Assembly: GCF_963576545.1 (NCBI RefSeq)
Contig: NC_083636.1
Coordinates: 8,620,856-8,684,855 of the forward strand
Length of the DNA: 64,000 nt
Source of the DNA: Limanda limanda
Lineage: Eukaryota > Chordata > Actinopteri > Pleuronectiformes > Pleuronectidae
Direction: 5' to 3'
Under the pieces are notes generated by a model that was not told the origin of the DNA, did no database searches, and was given only the letters and a program-made list of their open reading frames with translations. Position numbers and translations under genes: made by a program. Positions within the stretch are counted from its first letter, which is position 1. Each line of letters begins with the position of its first letter. Of this stretch, positions 11,901 through 22,894 are shown in pieces.

Positions 11901-13728
11901 ACTGCGGTCAAAGCAGCTGACACTCGCATCTCTTTGGTCAAATCAGCCGACACCGAAATTCTACTGCAGACATATACCATACAGTCTATGACATATACTG
12001 ACATGGTAAACGCATCCAAACAGCCCAGAAAGGGGACCTCAAAGGAGTACTCAAAGTTAGAGGAAGAACCCATGTGGGCCTACGTCCGATTTACAAAATA
12101 ATCTGTTGACATGGAGCCTATACAAAATGTATACTTGAAAAATTATTTCTTGGATTAAACCCACAAGAAGTATATATCGTGTTACCTGTGTCATTTTTAT
12201 GAATAGCATTTTGACAGTATCAATTATGAAATTTAACAAAATAAGTCACACCTTTTTTAGCTTCAAGTAGCTAATTTCAGGATACTTCAAAGTACTATAT
12301 AAACACGTTGCTCAATAATTCCAGAGAGAGACTGATATGCCTGTGTTCAGGACGTCTCTCACTACCTACGTACTGAATATCAAACATTTTTACTGTATAG
12401 ATTTGGAGATTTTTCAGGGTAAAGTCTAACATGTGTAAAATCAAATCAGTTAATTCCTGGATATTTCAAAGTACTGTAAAAACACTTTGCTCAATAAGTT
12501 CAGAGAGAGACTAAAATGTTTGGTGAATTCACTTTAAAATAATTTATGTTAAGGACCAATATCGCCCCAAGCATGAACTTAAATGGGTATTTATTATACA
12601 ATCAATAGACCCCAAATATATTCCTATGACTCTTTGTTTTTCCCATATTAGAGTCTTTGTATTTCCTTCCTTTGGAAAGGTGAGGTTTTTTTTACAACTG
12701 TAATTACTTGTAACTTGTCAAAGTTTGTCTACATGTCTGTTCAATGTCTTCAATTTAAGTCCAGAAGAGTTTCCATTACGGCAGAGGCTATTGTGTTGGT
12801 CATCAAAAAGCTTCAGGCCTCAGCTAAGCTTCATGAAGAGAAGGAGGACACAACTTTCTGGGGTGAACCAGGCCAGGATCTGGGAATTGCTAATGGAAAT
12901 AGCAATAGGAACAGACTTAAACATGCCTATTATCGACACACAAAGGTAATAAAGGTTGTACTTTTACCGTTTCAATATTTATTAATATCATATCTTCGTA
13001 AAGAAAACCACCAATTCCTAAGCTAATTATTCTTTTCAGGGTTTCCTTTGATGTGAAGATGAAAATTCTGAGAATCACTCAAAATGTGTCTCAGATCAAT
13101 GAAGCACGGAGCCCTCCACAAAAAGCGGGACCAGTTTCCCCACTGTCAGCAAACATTATAGCAGAGCCAGTGCACCAACATACATCGACATCTCCAGCGG
13201 AAACTGCTGAGGTAAATATTGCAATGGTCCATCATGACATAATTGTTATGATATAGTGAATACTGAATCAGTTTATTCTAATCATGGGAATTGAAAGTTG
13301 TAAAAAAGAACTGTTAGGTCTCTAGTAAATAATACCCTGTGACAACAATGGTTTACGTGATATTCAGAATGTATGTAGTCAGAGAGGTCCTGAACACAGG
13401 CATATCAGTCTCTCTCTGGAATTATTGAGCAAAGTGTTTTTACAATACTTTAAAATATCCAGAAATTAGCTACTTGAAGCTAAAAATGTGTGACTTTTAT
13501 TTTGTAAAATCTCTAAATTGATACAGTCAAAATGCTGTTCATAAAAATGACACATGAGACGATATATACTTCTTGTGACTATAATCCAGTCCATTTCATT
13601 TTAAATTATGAATTTTTTATATGCTCCAAGTCAACAGTTTATTTTGACAAAAGGCTTTGGATGCGTTAACCATAAATGTCAGTATATGCACGCAGTAGAA
13701 TTTCTGTGTCGGCTGGCTTGACCGCAGT
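11901..13728. mobile_element. Long-inverted-repeat DNA element, complete, 8-base target duplication
   Basis: Starts ACTGCGGTCAA and ends TTGACCGCAGT. Inverted termini of several hundred bases run from the ends inward (left to about 12500, right from about 13370). They share TATATATC near ACAAGAAG, the TGCCTGTGTTCAGGAC unit and GTAGCTAATTTC. It is flanked by GTTTCAAG (11893-11900) and GTTTCACG (13729-13736), an 8-base duplication with one mismatch, which fits hAT-type integration. The centre (12520-13340) contains two overlapping 70-100 aa frames (12715-13026) that match nothing I recognise, so it is probably non-autonomous. Confidence 0.82.
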
Positions 13729-13862
13729 GTTTCACGGGTGAGTTAACTTTAAGCTAGCCATTTTCGGAGTTGAGAGAGTTGACTTTGTTTTGCATCGCCT
13801 GTTAGGGCATGCTGTTTTAAACTGTAGCTACTGTTAGCTAACTTTACACAAGGTTGAGAGAA

Positions 13863-13960
13863 ATGCTAAGTTGTAGTTGCTGTGGCAAGTCGTTTCAGAC
13901 ATTGAAGAGTTATGTACTACATTGCAAACTTCACAGAAATGAACCGCGTTGCCAGTGCAG
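13863..13960 (+). other. Orphan C2H2 zinc-finger exon-like segment
   Basis: The frame MLSCSCCGKSFQTLKSYVLH continues with CKLHRNEPRCQC. It has a classic C2H2 spacing: Cys4-x2-Cys7, twelve residues, His20-x3-His24, with the conserved Phe in place. The open frame is cut at 13960, where HMG intron sequence (fragment D) begins abruptly. Zinc-finger starts like this occur in multi-copy, mobile-element-associated genes of fish, but I cannot name one. It lies just outside the right target duplication of the long-inverted-repeat element, so it belongs to the host of that insertion. Confidence 0.5.
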
Positions 13961-14077
13961 TTCACACACAGAAATGCAAACAAACACACAACTGTGAGCC
14001 TCTGTGTGTATCTTCCAACCCACTTGTTCACTCAGCTAATGTGTCTCCCTGATTGTGTCTATGTAGGAATGGAATGG
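13961..14077 (+). pseudogene. HMG fragment D: intron 2 and first bases of exon 3
   Basis: This matches copies A and B from just inside the exon 2 donor (TTCACACACAGAAATGCAAA) through the acceptor TCTATGTAG and the first bases of exon 3 (GAATGGA). It then decays and joins the fragment of the CAGGGGTCAG element at about 14092. It cannot be functional. Its position shows a fourth HMG copy once lay between A and B. Confidence 0.8.
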
Positions 14078-14518
14078 TGATTTACAATGTTGATATGGCA
14101 CACTAATTAACAAGAGCATTTTACATTGGCACTAATTGTCAAAAAGGATGCCGACCCCTTAATGTATAGCAGTGTTGTGCATATGTTGTTCAAATTACAT
14201 TTATATGATACATTCTATAAAATAAAAGTTTTCCCTTTTCTTATTTTTTCCCTAATTTATAACTACATTACATCAATAAATAATCTCAACAAATATTAAC
14301 AACGTAGCTGGGTCTGTTGCATCTGCATCCTAACCAACCAAATCAGAACGTTCCTGCACATTTCAAATATCTTCACCCCCTTAAACTAATGTCCCAAGTC
14401 ATTTTTTCAGGTTTTTCAGAAAACACAAAAAAATGACCAAATATTGAATATATGATATTTATTAATGAAGTCACTCAAAAAGGTTATGACAATAGATGAC
14501 TATTGACATACTTATAAC

Positions 14519-15362
14519 TAGGGTTGGGTACCGAGAACCGGTTCCAATATGGAACCGGTTCCAATACAACCGATACCTACCCGGACCGAAATGCAACGGA
14601 GATTTCGGTGCATCATTTCGGTGCCTGAGCCAATCGAAGCCTGAGGTCTCCGCTCGTCCCGCCTCCTCACACTTCCGCTCCTTCCTTCACGGATGTCGGC
14701 CGCGGCTGCCGGTGGACAAACTCTTGTCTCCGCGCTGCCCGCGCCCCGCGTGCGTCAGGGCTTCCGTGCAGGTGGTGGGGGGGAGGATCTCCTCGCGGGA
14801 CCTCTCCCCTCCGCCGGGCGCATCTCCTCCGTGGCGGTGTGCCGCGACCGGCTCCGGGTCGGCTTGGAAAGGCTCGGGGCGGGAGGAGCGAAGACCACGC
14901 CGAGAAATGTTTCATAAAAGCGACCGCATTTTAGGGGGACGAAGGCGGGGGGCCGAAGCCAGCCTGCGACAGCCCCAGCCGCGGACACACGGGGGTCTCT
15001 GGGTGATGGGAAAGCGACCCTCAGTCTTCATTTGGCTCAGGCACCGAAGTCAGAGTCACGAGTCAGAGTGTGTGTGTTTTGTATTTATTTTTATTTATTT
15101 AAGTATAGTGTAAACTTTTGTTAACAGTTCGTATGTTATTCATAGTTTTAAGTTAAAAAGGGTTTTGTATTTATTTATATTTATAATCTACTTTAAACAG
15201 TTAATATATTTGGCAATAAAAAAAGCCTTTCTTGGTCAAGCATCGTTTTGTGAACTTTTTTGAAAAAAGTATCGGTTCAGGCACCGTTTAGGCACCGGTA
15301 TCGTTTTAAAAGTATCGGTAAGGAACCGGTATCGGATAAAAACCAAACGATACCCATCCCTA
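14519..15362. mobile_element. Non-autonomous hAT element with CpG-rich core
   Basis: Starts TAGGGTTGGGTACCGAGAAC and ends CGATACCCATCCCTA (inverted ends with mismatches). It is flanked on both sides by CTTATAAC (14511-14518 and 15363-15370). The paralogous site in unit A has one CTTATAAC (4568-4575) and no insert. The middle (about 14640-15000) is strongly GC- and CpG-rich and gives overlapping Arg/Pro-rich frames on both strands; these are composition artefacts, not a transposase. Subterminal GGTATCG/CGATACC and GGAACCGGT motifs recur near the ends. Confidence 0.93.
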
Positions 15363-15459
15363 CTTATAACAATGTCTGTCAATTATGTAACAGGAATAAA
15401 TGACTCAATAGTATTATGCATGCTGTCACACATTTGTGTGTGCCTTGCAACAAGTTATT

Positions 15460-15765
15460 TCTGTGTTTGACTTAGATCTCTTTGAGTTCTGGATGGTCTT
15501 TGATCCCACCTTCAAAGGACTCATCACAGGATGGGGTATCGCTTATGACGACTTTATCATTGGACATTTCCTCTTCATGGTGTGGATGTTTCTGCTTCTC
15601 CAACAACATCAAAGGGAGTGTTTAAGGTTTTGCCTGCTCCATCTGAACCAGTCTTTGCCTGGTACATGCTGCTTCACCACTTCAACGCTTGCCTCATTGT
15701 CATTTTCAGTGGATTAGGCCTGATTGGTGACAGAATTATCAAGTGCATCTCCTACCAAAAAGGTA
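15460..15765 (+). other. ORF-like conserved block upstream of HMG copy B
   Basis: Partner of 5070-5360. Here the first frame is uninterrupted from about 15436 through FEFWMVFDPTFKGLITGW and MVWMFLLLQQHQ to a stop at 15715. The alternative frame reads FAWYMLLHHFNACLIVIFSG. The hydrophobic stretches could be membrane segments. It is not recognisable as a known family. Confidence 0.35.
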
Positions 15766-16577
15766 AAACATTTTAACCCTTTGAGGTCTACTCACAAATG
15801 TGTGATCATTCTGAGAAACATTCATTATAATATAATATTTTAGTTGTACACATAATTTCTAGCTGTTAGATTACAATACGCGATTCAAATCTTTCTTAAT
15901 TAGATCATGTAATTTGGAAAATATTTGACAAACTAAATGAAATATTGTTTGAAAAGAGTTGACAGAAAGCCTATCACTTGTAACAGTCAGATTCTGGAGC
16001 CATTCCACTCTTTGCTATATGCTAGCTTAATGGACCTAGCTATTTTGCTGACTAAAATGCTGACTAAAAAGACTGAATATTAAGACTAAATTATTATGCA
16101 GTATTTATAGCCTAGCCTATATTATTGTAAACCTCATCACTTACCAACAGGGGACGAGCCCTGAATCATGGAAATAACTTAAGTAGATTTGCGTTCTTCT
16201 TGATGCAGCCGCCATCTTGAAAAGCTTGTAAAATTGCCTAAGTCAATAGACAATGTGACTTAGGCCATTTTACAAAATAAAGTGTCCTTAGTCACACTCT
16301 TGACAAAGGCCATTATTCTACAGGGGTAGAATTGCATGATCTGTTCAATGTAGGCGATTTTACCAGAGGTGGCCAGCATCATGAGGAGGTGATTTAGGCA
16401 AAACAAATCATTTTTGGCCAAAAATTACTTAGGCCATTATTTTAGGAAGGTGACGATATTTAACGTGCTGCATTTAACGAGACCTCACAGATATGTGGAG
16501 AGTGAACCTCTCCATTTTAACCTCATTTTGCTGTAACGGTCAGAGAATAAATATGAATATTATCATCTGCAAAAATA

Positions 16578-18978
16578 ATGGAACTAAACGCACTGATAGA
16601 CTGTTCCATTAAGGAGCTGGAGAGCAGGGGCGAGATCGGCAGGGGCCGCACCTTGATGCATGAACTGTTTGCGGAGATGACTGATTCTCCTCTTCTTGGT
16701 TTTGCCGCAGCTGAGGAGGTGATGAGCCGTCAGTCAAACACCCCCATGCCCCTGGGTGCAGCATCTCCCCGCCTTCATCAGCCATTCCTGCCTACACCTG
16801 GACTTGATGTTGCAACGGGTCCTTCCAGGTACCTGACTCCACCTGTAATCTATCCAGGCCACTGGTACAACAAGACAGCTCATCGCAGCCAACAACAGGT
16901 AGGGTATGAACGATTACACTTCAATCATGAGAGAATTGATTTCCAATTTACCAATATTTATTTTTACAACTGCACAGAAGAATGTGTATGTTTTATAGTC
17001 TTTGGCATTTTAGACCCCTGTGAAATGTCATCAGGATTAGAAGGGGATGGAGCAGAGCATCGAACAGGAATAACCCCCGGGGTCTAGACACTGGTGGTGG
17101 TTTATCGGTCAGACGTTTGTTTGCAAGGCACATCTCGTGCTCGTTGTCCTTCTGGACTCGCTGAGTGTGACATCCTCTGCCATCAACCCTCACAAGGGTA
17201 AGGAAAAACTACAAAAAAAAACCTTGACAGGGAAAAATGTAGAAACCTCAGGAAGAGCTGCATGCGAGGGATCCCTCTTCCAGGATGGACAGAAGTGCAA
17301 TGGATGCCACGAGAAATAAGTATATCGTCAGGCAATCTTGTAGATTTTTAGTCTGCGATCAGCTGCCACCATGATCAGGTGCTGCTATAATCCTCGATCC
17401 GTTGACATGATCCATGATCAGTTGAGGTCGGGATCCGGATGAGGTGATGAATATCCTCAGACTGGAGGAGAATGGGGTGGAGGAGGGGTTGGCGAGTCGC
17501 TGAATGATGGCTGACTGAGGAAGAGAGGAGAAGGGATTATTAAAGTTTGACAGCTGCTGGATGACTGGCTGACAGAGACCGTGCCCGACCTGATTGGATA
17601 TTTAGGTACACCCACAATCAGCTGATCACTGTGCAGGTTAGGTCCTCCTTTGGGCGCTCCTGATAAAGAAACTCCAGCTCGCTTTTTTCTCCACTGCAGC
17701 TCTTTCAGGCAGTAACTGAAACTTTGTGTCTGTTCATGTCTCTAGTTCAACAACGCCCCAGATGGGAATTTCCCTCAGGACCTGGGGAACAACCTGGTTC
17801 CTATTGGATTGGTGTAAGTTTCACACACAGAAATGCAAACAAACACACAGTTGTGGGCCTCTTTGTGTATCTTCCAACCCAAATGTTCACTCAGCTAATG
17901 TGTCTCCCCGATTGTGTCTATGTAGGAATGGAGACTGGATTTACTATTATCAGGACAATACAGCTCCTGTTGTACGTGATGATGCTCCAGCAATCTGCCC
18001 CCCTCTAAAGTAAGTCCACCTCACTGGTTCATCATCTGTGTCTGACCACAACAAAGCCAGACTCGACATCTTATTACACTCACCTTATAATTTATATATT
18101 TATTTCTTATTTATTTTCCAAGATCCTGGTCAACTTTATTGTTTGTGTCCTTGATCACAGTTTCATGCACAGAAATTAATATCTGCCAGTGTTATTTTCT
18201 GTTTTCCCATAGAAAGAGAAAGATTTACCGACAGCCGGACCCCGAGAACATGCCGTATGTTAAGAAGCCACAAAACGCCTTCATGATTTACCGCAAGGAA
18301 CAGAGGCCAAAAGTTGTGGCCGAGCTTGAAACCTCCGACTGTGCGTCTGTCAACAGACTCATTGGACAGAGAGTAGGTGGCTTTGTTCTGTATGTTTAAG
18401 TCAGTGTCATACAAACAGTTTGATTAAAGATTCACAAGCGTTGTGCCGTCATCTATTGAACAGTGTCAGACATTACTCCTAAATTGTTCCTCTGTAACTC
18501 TTGACATTGGGACTCACTAAGTTTTATTCTTAGGAATGATTTGTATTTACTGTCACGTGACCAGTGAACCAATCTGAATTGGAAAAGAGGATTTCCAGCA
18601 TTTTATGTCACAAATACACTGTGGGAGGTTTCAATGCAGGACCTGCACCAGTTAATGTGAATCTGTGTGTATTTAAGCCTGTGTGTGTTGTCCTGTGTCC
18701 ACAGTGGAATTCGATGTCCAACGACGAGCAGAAAAAATATTACACAGAAGCTGACAGGGAGATGCAGATCCACAATGATCGCTTCCCTGAGTGGACGGCA
18801 GCTCATAATTATGTAACACTATGGTCACAGACATCATTTTACAGCCACATTATGCAACAAGGTCCCTGCAGCTGCTGTCAGATGGAAAGTCTGACATGTT
18901 TGTGTTTGTTTACAGGGCAAAAAGAGGAAGAGAATAAGGAGGAAGGGTCCGGCTGAGATTGGAGAAACTGATCTTTGA
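16578..18978 (+). CDS. HMG copy B: TCF/LEF-like HMG-box protein, six exons
   Basis: Exons: 16578-16898, 17746-17813, 17926-18009, 18213-18372, 18705-18812, 18916-18978. Every exon has the same length as in copy A and the joined frame is again 804 bases. The HMG box (YVKKPQNAFMIYRKEQ, then WNSMSNDEQKKYYTEAD) and the basic tail GKKRKRIRRK are preserved. About 36 of 267 residues differ from copy A: 9 in exon 1, 15 in the 51-residue exon 2-3 linker, and 12 in the HMG box and tail. For exon 2 I chose the acceptor CATGTCTCTAG because it gives a frame that joins exon 1; an upstream TCCACTGCAG also exists. The likely product is a nuclear DNA-binding protein. A target and a partner cannot be read from the sequence. 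Confidence 0.86.
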
Positions 18979-19510
18979 ACTCTGCAGAATGATCTAAAGA
19001 CCTTCAGTTCAGTTCTTCACCTTCAGTCCAGCTACACATATTTATTTTTTTGAATAAAATGACAACTTCAATCTAAACCTGGTCCATGTCTATAGTTATT
19101 CATCAAGTACAGTATCAGAATCAACTTGTTGAGACCTCACACACATGTGAGATGTCTCATGTACTGTCCGTTCCGCTGGAGATATATGTAATTTTCATTT
19201 CTCTTGGAACAGGTCAAGTGAAAATGGTAACAGGAGGAACTACAAATGCACTCAGTAGATAAAGCACATTCCTCCACCAAGCCCAAACAGTTCCATTAAA
19301 TTAAAATAGGCCTTATAGCCACAGCCAAATTAAGTTCCTCAGCTGCACAGTGGAGGAAGTTACAGGTTTCTATTCATATTTGTCAACATACAGTGGCTGG
19401 AAATGAGTAATGTAAAGTGGAATGAAATGTTAATAAGTTGTAAGGTTATTAGGTTTAAAGATACTCTCATATGCACCAATATGAACCTTCACTAATCATT
19501 ACATATCATT

Positions 19511-20352
19511 ATCAAAACAGGTATATAACCATTACCCATGGACAGGAATCAAGTTCTTTCTGCCATTTTGACAAGTTATATTAGCTGTCAATTTTGTATT
19601 CCTGAAACTTGGTAAAAAAAGAAAAGAAAAGTACACACTGCTTGTAAAATGGTGAACAGGTAAACCAGTTGTGATGATTATTCCAGAGGCATCAAAATAG
19701 CAAAACTTTAAACAATGTCATTACAAAGTAGAAGAGGAGGTGTGGAAAGTATAAATTTTTGTTCACATCATGATGAGTTTGTTTCATCTCTCTGCTCCAC
19801 TTTTCTTCTTTACCTTCAGACCATTTCTGTTTCTGCTCCGTGTGCCTGCGGTATTCCTCAAGCTGCCGGTCCCTCATTGTGGGGGTTGGGACCCTGCTTG
19901 CTGACGATGACTTTGGGCTGGTGCTCCTTTTTGATGATCGTGTTGGATGCCATCACACGCTTCTCCTTCAGGACAGACAAAAGGCGGAACCTAGGATAGA
20001 TAATAGTTCCTCTTGGTTACATGAGGAATAATTCAATATAATGAAAACTAGCAGTAGTTTCCAATACTTGCATAAAACATCACATAATTAAAGACTTGAG
20101 AATGATGCAGGATATTTTAAGAGCACAAATGAGAGCACACGAGCACAATGAGAGTCCAAAATCCATGAAGCACAAGTTATAATGCTAAATCACAGTTTAA
20201 TACTTATTATATTAGGGGATTCTACGATTTACCCTTTTCCACTGAGCTAAGAGCTCCCCGGCTAAGGAACAGAAATCATTTTTGACTGTAGTTTTTTTTA
20301 ACTGGAATTAACCCCCTGTGGTTGTATTCCTCCGCCAACAAGTGCAGTTTCA
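19511..20352. other. Right boundary of the duplication, mostly non-coding
   Basis: AT-rich unique sequence up to about 19690, then the terminal exon of a possible minus-strand gene (see 19864-22576). From about 20030 to 20352 nothing is recognisable. Confidence 0.4.
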
Positions 20353-22576
20353 GTCTCGATTAGGGTTGCAAAATTCCGGGAATATTCAAAGTCGGAAACT
20401 TTCCATGGGAATTAACGGGAATTAACGGGAATATACGGGAATATACAGGAATTAACGGGAATAAACTGGAAATGTTGTGGGTAATTTATACTAACTGTAT
20501 TTACCTTGTCATATACAGACATAAATATAAACATTTTGTTTTGTCATAGGCTGATTTGAGCCCTGAAGAAACTTTGGGCACTTGACTATATGCTTCTGCA
20601 TCGTTCTGTCATTCTTAACATAGGTCTTTGCACAGTATTTGCAAATGTACACAGCCTCTCCTTCTACATTGGATGGGGTGAAATGCCTCCACACATGAGA
20701 TAGTGCACGTGGCATTGTTCTGTAGAATAAGATGAGAAAAAAGTTTGTAAAAAAACACTAATGCAATGCCAGAGATATAAATAGTTAGCCAAACAATTGG
20801 AATCGTCTGTAAACATATTTTACAATTAATGGATATATGAATGGAAATAGGCTAGATGAACAGATGAACAATCCTCAATCAGCATGCTAATATATTCTCC
20901 CAAGTAATATCATTGAGCCTTACCTGACTAGTCCTGCACACTACAGCAGGCCTCAATAGCCCTGCTGTAGAGTGAAGGATGATGGGAGTTATCTGTGCAT
21001 GTGATGGAAGAATGCACATTGGAGGGTTGAAATTCAACATGCAGCTTGTGCTGCATTCCATACATCTTTAAAATAGAGTTTTGAATGATGTTTTATTGCT
21101 CAGTGTTTAATTTGCGTATTTTATTTTTTTTCAAAATTCCCAAAATTCCCGAGCCAAACTTCCCATGGAAAGTTTCCGGAAATTTACCGGAAATTTTCCG
21201 GAAACTTTCCACCCCTTTGCAACCTTAGTCTCGATACATGTTTGTCTTCCAGGCTCCTATAAGGTCACTGTGGCCTAGACATTTGAGACATGGAGGAAGC
21301 TTTGCATGGAGCCATGGAAACATAAGAGCAGCTAACATTCCACAGGAGCTCCAAAAGCCATTTGATGTTTTAGAGAAACTTTCTTTGCAACACAGCTGAT
21401 ACTGTTTCAGCAACTTAAGCTAAAATATGAATAAAACAGCCTCTGTATGCAGGGTAGCAACTAGGGTCCTAAATCTCCATATTGGAGCACATCAAAAAAA
21501 CTGACAGCAGAGGAAACAAACTTGGCAGTCGGGTCAATAGGTAAATGGTGTGTGACATAAATAGTGATTGAAGATGTGTGTTTGAAGCAGCAAACGAGAC
21601 ACACTCAAGTCTCACACACAATCACACACACACATGCACGTGGTGACAAACACTTACTTTGGTAAGCACGGGGCTTGCACCTCACCCCTGCATCAGAGTG
21701 CTTGTGTTTTTAATTCCCTTCAGTCTGCACAGGCACACAAACTGAGATGGATTTGTGCTGGGCACCATGGCAACCAGTGGGGTTATTCTCCCTCACTGTG
21801 GCTGTGGGAAAGAAGAAAAAGACAGGGAGGGGGGGGAGAGAGAGAGTTGATCAACAGCAGACATTTCACACACACACACACACGCACAAATATATTGTCA
21901 TTCTACAGTTGTTGAAATTGGGTTCATGCAGCTCAGTGACAAAAGGGTGAAAATAGAAGCTTCCACAGACAGAATAAATATACAATACGTTTTTCTTTGA
22001 TTAAACAAACAAACACACACATTTGAACTTGTATACATAAGTTAAAGCTACTGTTACACTTCACTGGGGTTCCTGGATAGAGAAACATGCTTTATTATGA
22101 TTATATGTGATGTATATTAACACAGGCCAACGCTCTTTTTTGTAATAACAGCACCGAAATGAAGGCAATGCTGTCATCTTGTGGTGACAACTAAACATAA
22201 CACATCTGATATGCACATAAACTTCAGCCAGTTTAACTAGCAAGCTACACTTCAATAAAATATGTAACTACTCTTAGTAAACATACCTGCAATCCATTGG
22301 ACAAACAACACGCAGTTTCAGAGAACAGTTGTATGTTGATGAGTCTGTTCCCGCTCGAACTGCAACGGAGAGTTCCATATTAGGACACGTACATGTCACG
22401 TGCACTCGGTTGAGCCGTTAAGCAGCCGTTAGCAGCTAGCTAAAACACTGCTCGGTAACACAAATTCTTTACAAAGCAATACGACTACGAATTCCACAAG
22501 TATTCGCTTGATGGACAGTTATTAGCTCACAGTTATTACTTAGTTTACATCCGAGCGAACAGGGCTGCAACTTACC
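19864..22576 (-). CDS. Possible small spliced minus-strand gene of unknown function
   Basis: Reading leftward, there is a non-coding exon with donor GTAAGT at its 3' edge (22576). A 73-base exon follows (22287-22359; acceptor TTGCAG, donor GTATGT) with an ATG at 22297, then an acceptor TATCCTAG before 19990. Joining the last two gives MDCRFRLLSVLKEKRVMASN followed by TIIKKEHQPKVIVSKQ and a stop near 19864, only about 47 aa. Just downstream a second frame (MRDRQLEEYRRHTEQKQKWS) looks protein-like and ends near another donor, so there may be a frameshift or a further exon. No family recognised. The splice signals are good but the frame is short; a long non-coding RNA is also possible. A hAT element sits in its large intron. 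Confidence 0.35.
20361..21227. mobile_element. BED-finger hAT element, copy 1 (867 bases)
   Basis: Starts TAGGGTTGCAAAATTCCGGG and ends CCCTTTGCAACCTTA, flanked by a perfect 8-base target duplication GTCTCGAT (20353-20360 and 21228-21235). Near the left end is a short array of GGGAATTAAC / GGGAATATAC units. Near the right end are repeated TTTCCGGAAA-type motifs. The only coding sequence is one BED-finger frame; there is no catalytic domain, so the element needs a transposase supplied elsewhere. Confidence 0.95.
20509..20715 (-). CDS. BED-type zinc-finger ORF inside hAT element, copy 1
   Basis: 68 codons. It contains the BED pattern VWRHFTP, then Cys-x2-Cys (ICKYCAKTY), then His-x4-Cys (QKHIVKC). 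BED fingers are the DNA-binding N-termini of hAT transposases. The frame then runs out of similarity into the element end, with no RNase H core, so this is probably the first exon of a deleted transposase. It is almost the same as the frame at 37324-37530 (about 3 differences). Confidence 0.75.
   Translation of the reverse strand: MPRALSHVWRHFTPSNVEGEAVYICKYCAKTYVKNDRTMQKHIVKCPKFLQGSNQPMTKQNVYIYVCI
21236..22286. other. Intergenic or intronic sequence, no gene recognised
   Basis: Contains a short (CA)n tract near 21870 and scattered AC-rich stretches. No frame resembles a known protein. Confidence 0.4.
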
Positions 22577-22894
22577 CACAGCCGGCGGTGGCTTGCTACT
22601 GAGAGATAATCTAACTGCGTCACATTTGAAGAGTACAACAGAACTTCCCCTGTGGGTTTTCAAAATAAACCCCATACGGTAAAATTTATCAAGAAACACA
22701 AGTGAATTGTGAACACTGTTCCACGTGTATGTTATTTAGATTCAACATATTCTATTCAAGATGGTTAGATGCAAAGATACACAGGTTGAGCTTTGATTGA
22801 TTCAAACTAAACAGACTCGTTCATGAATTCTATTATGGCTCTTAAATTATATTTTGTTTGATAGATACTGCTATACTTTACTAGAGTAAAAGAA

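Larger units (their letters stand above)
14156..19510. repeat. Segmental duplication unit B
   Basis: Partner of 4273-9510. It carries HMG copy B and differs by the 844-base transposon at 14519-15362 and by lacking the 8462-9028 insert. After CACTAATCATTACATATCAT the two units stop matching. Confidence 0.9.

Noticed and set aside
12715..13026. Two overlapping plus frames in the centre of the long-inverted-repeat element
   Set aside because: Neither resembles a transposase or any domain I know; too short and overlapping to call a gene.
14496..15113. 205-codon plus-strand frame and overlapping minus frames in the GC-rich block
   Set aside because: They lie inside a transposon with proven borders, are Arg/Pro-rich on both strands and look like composition artefacts.
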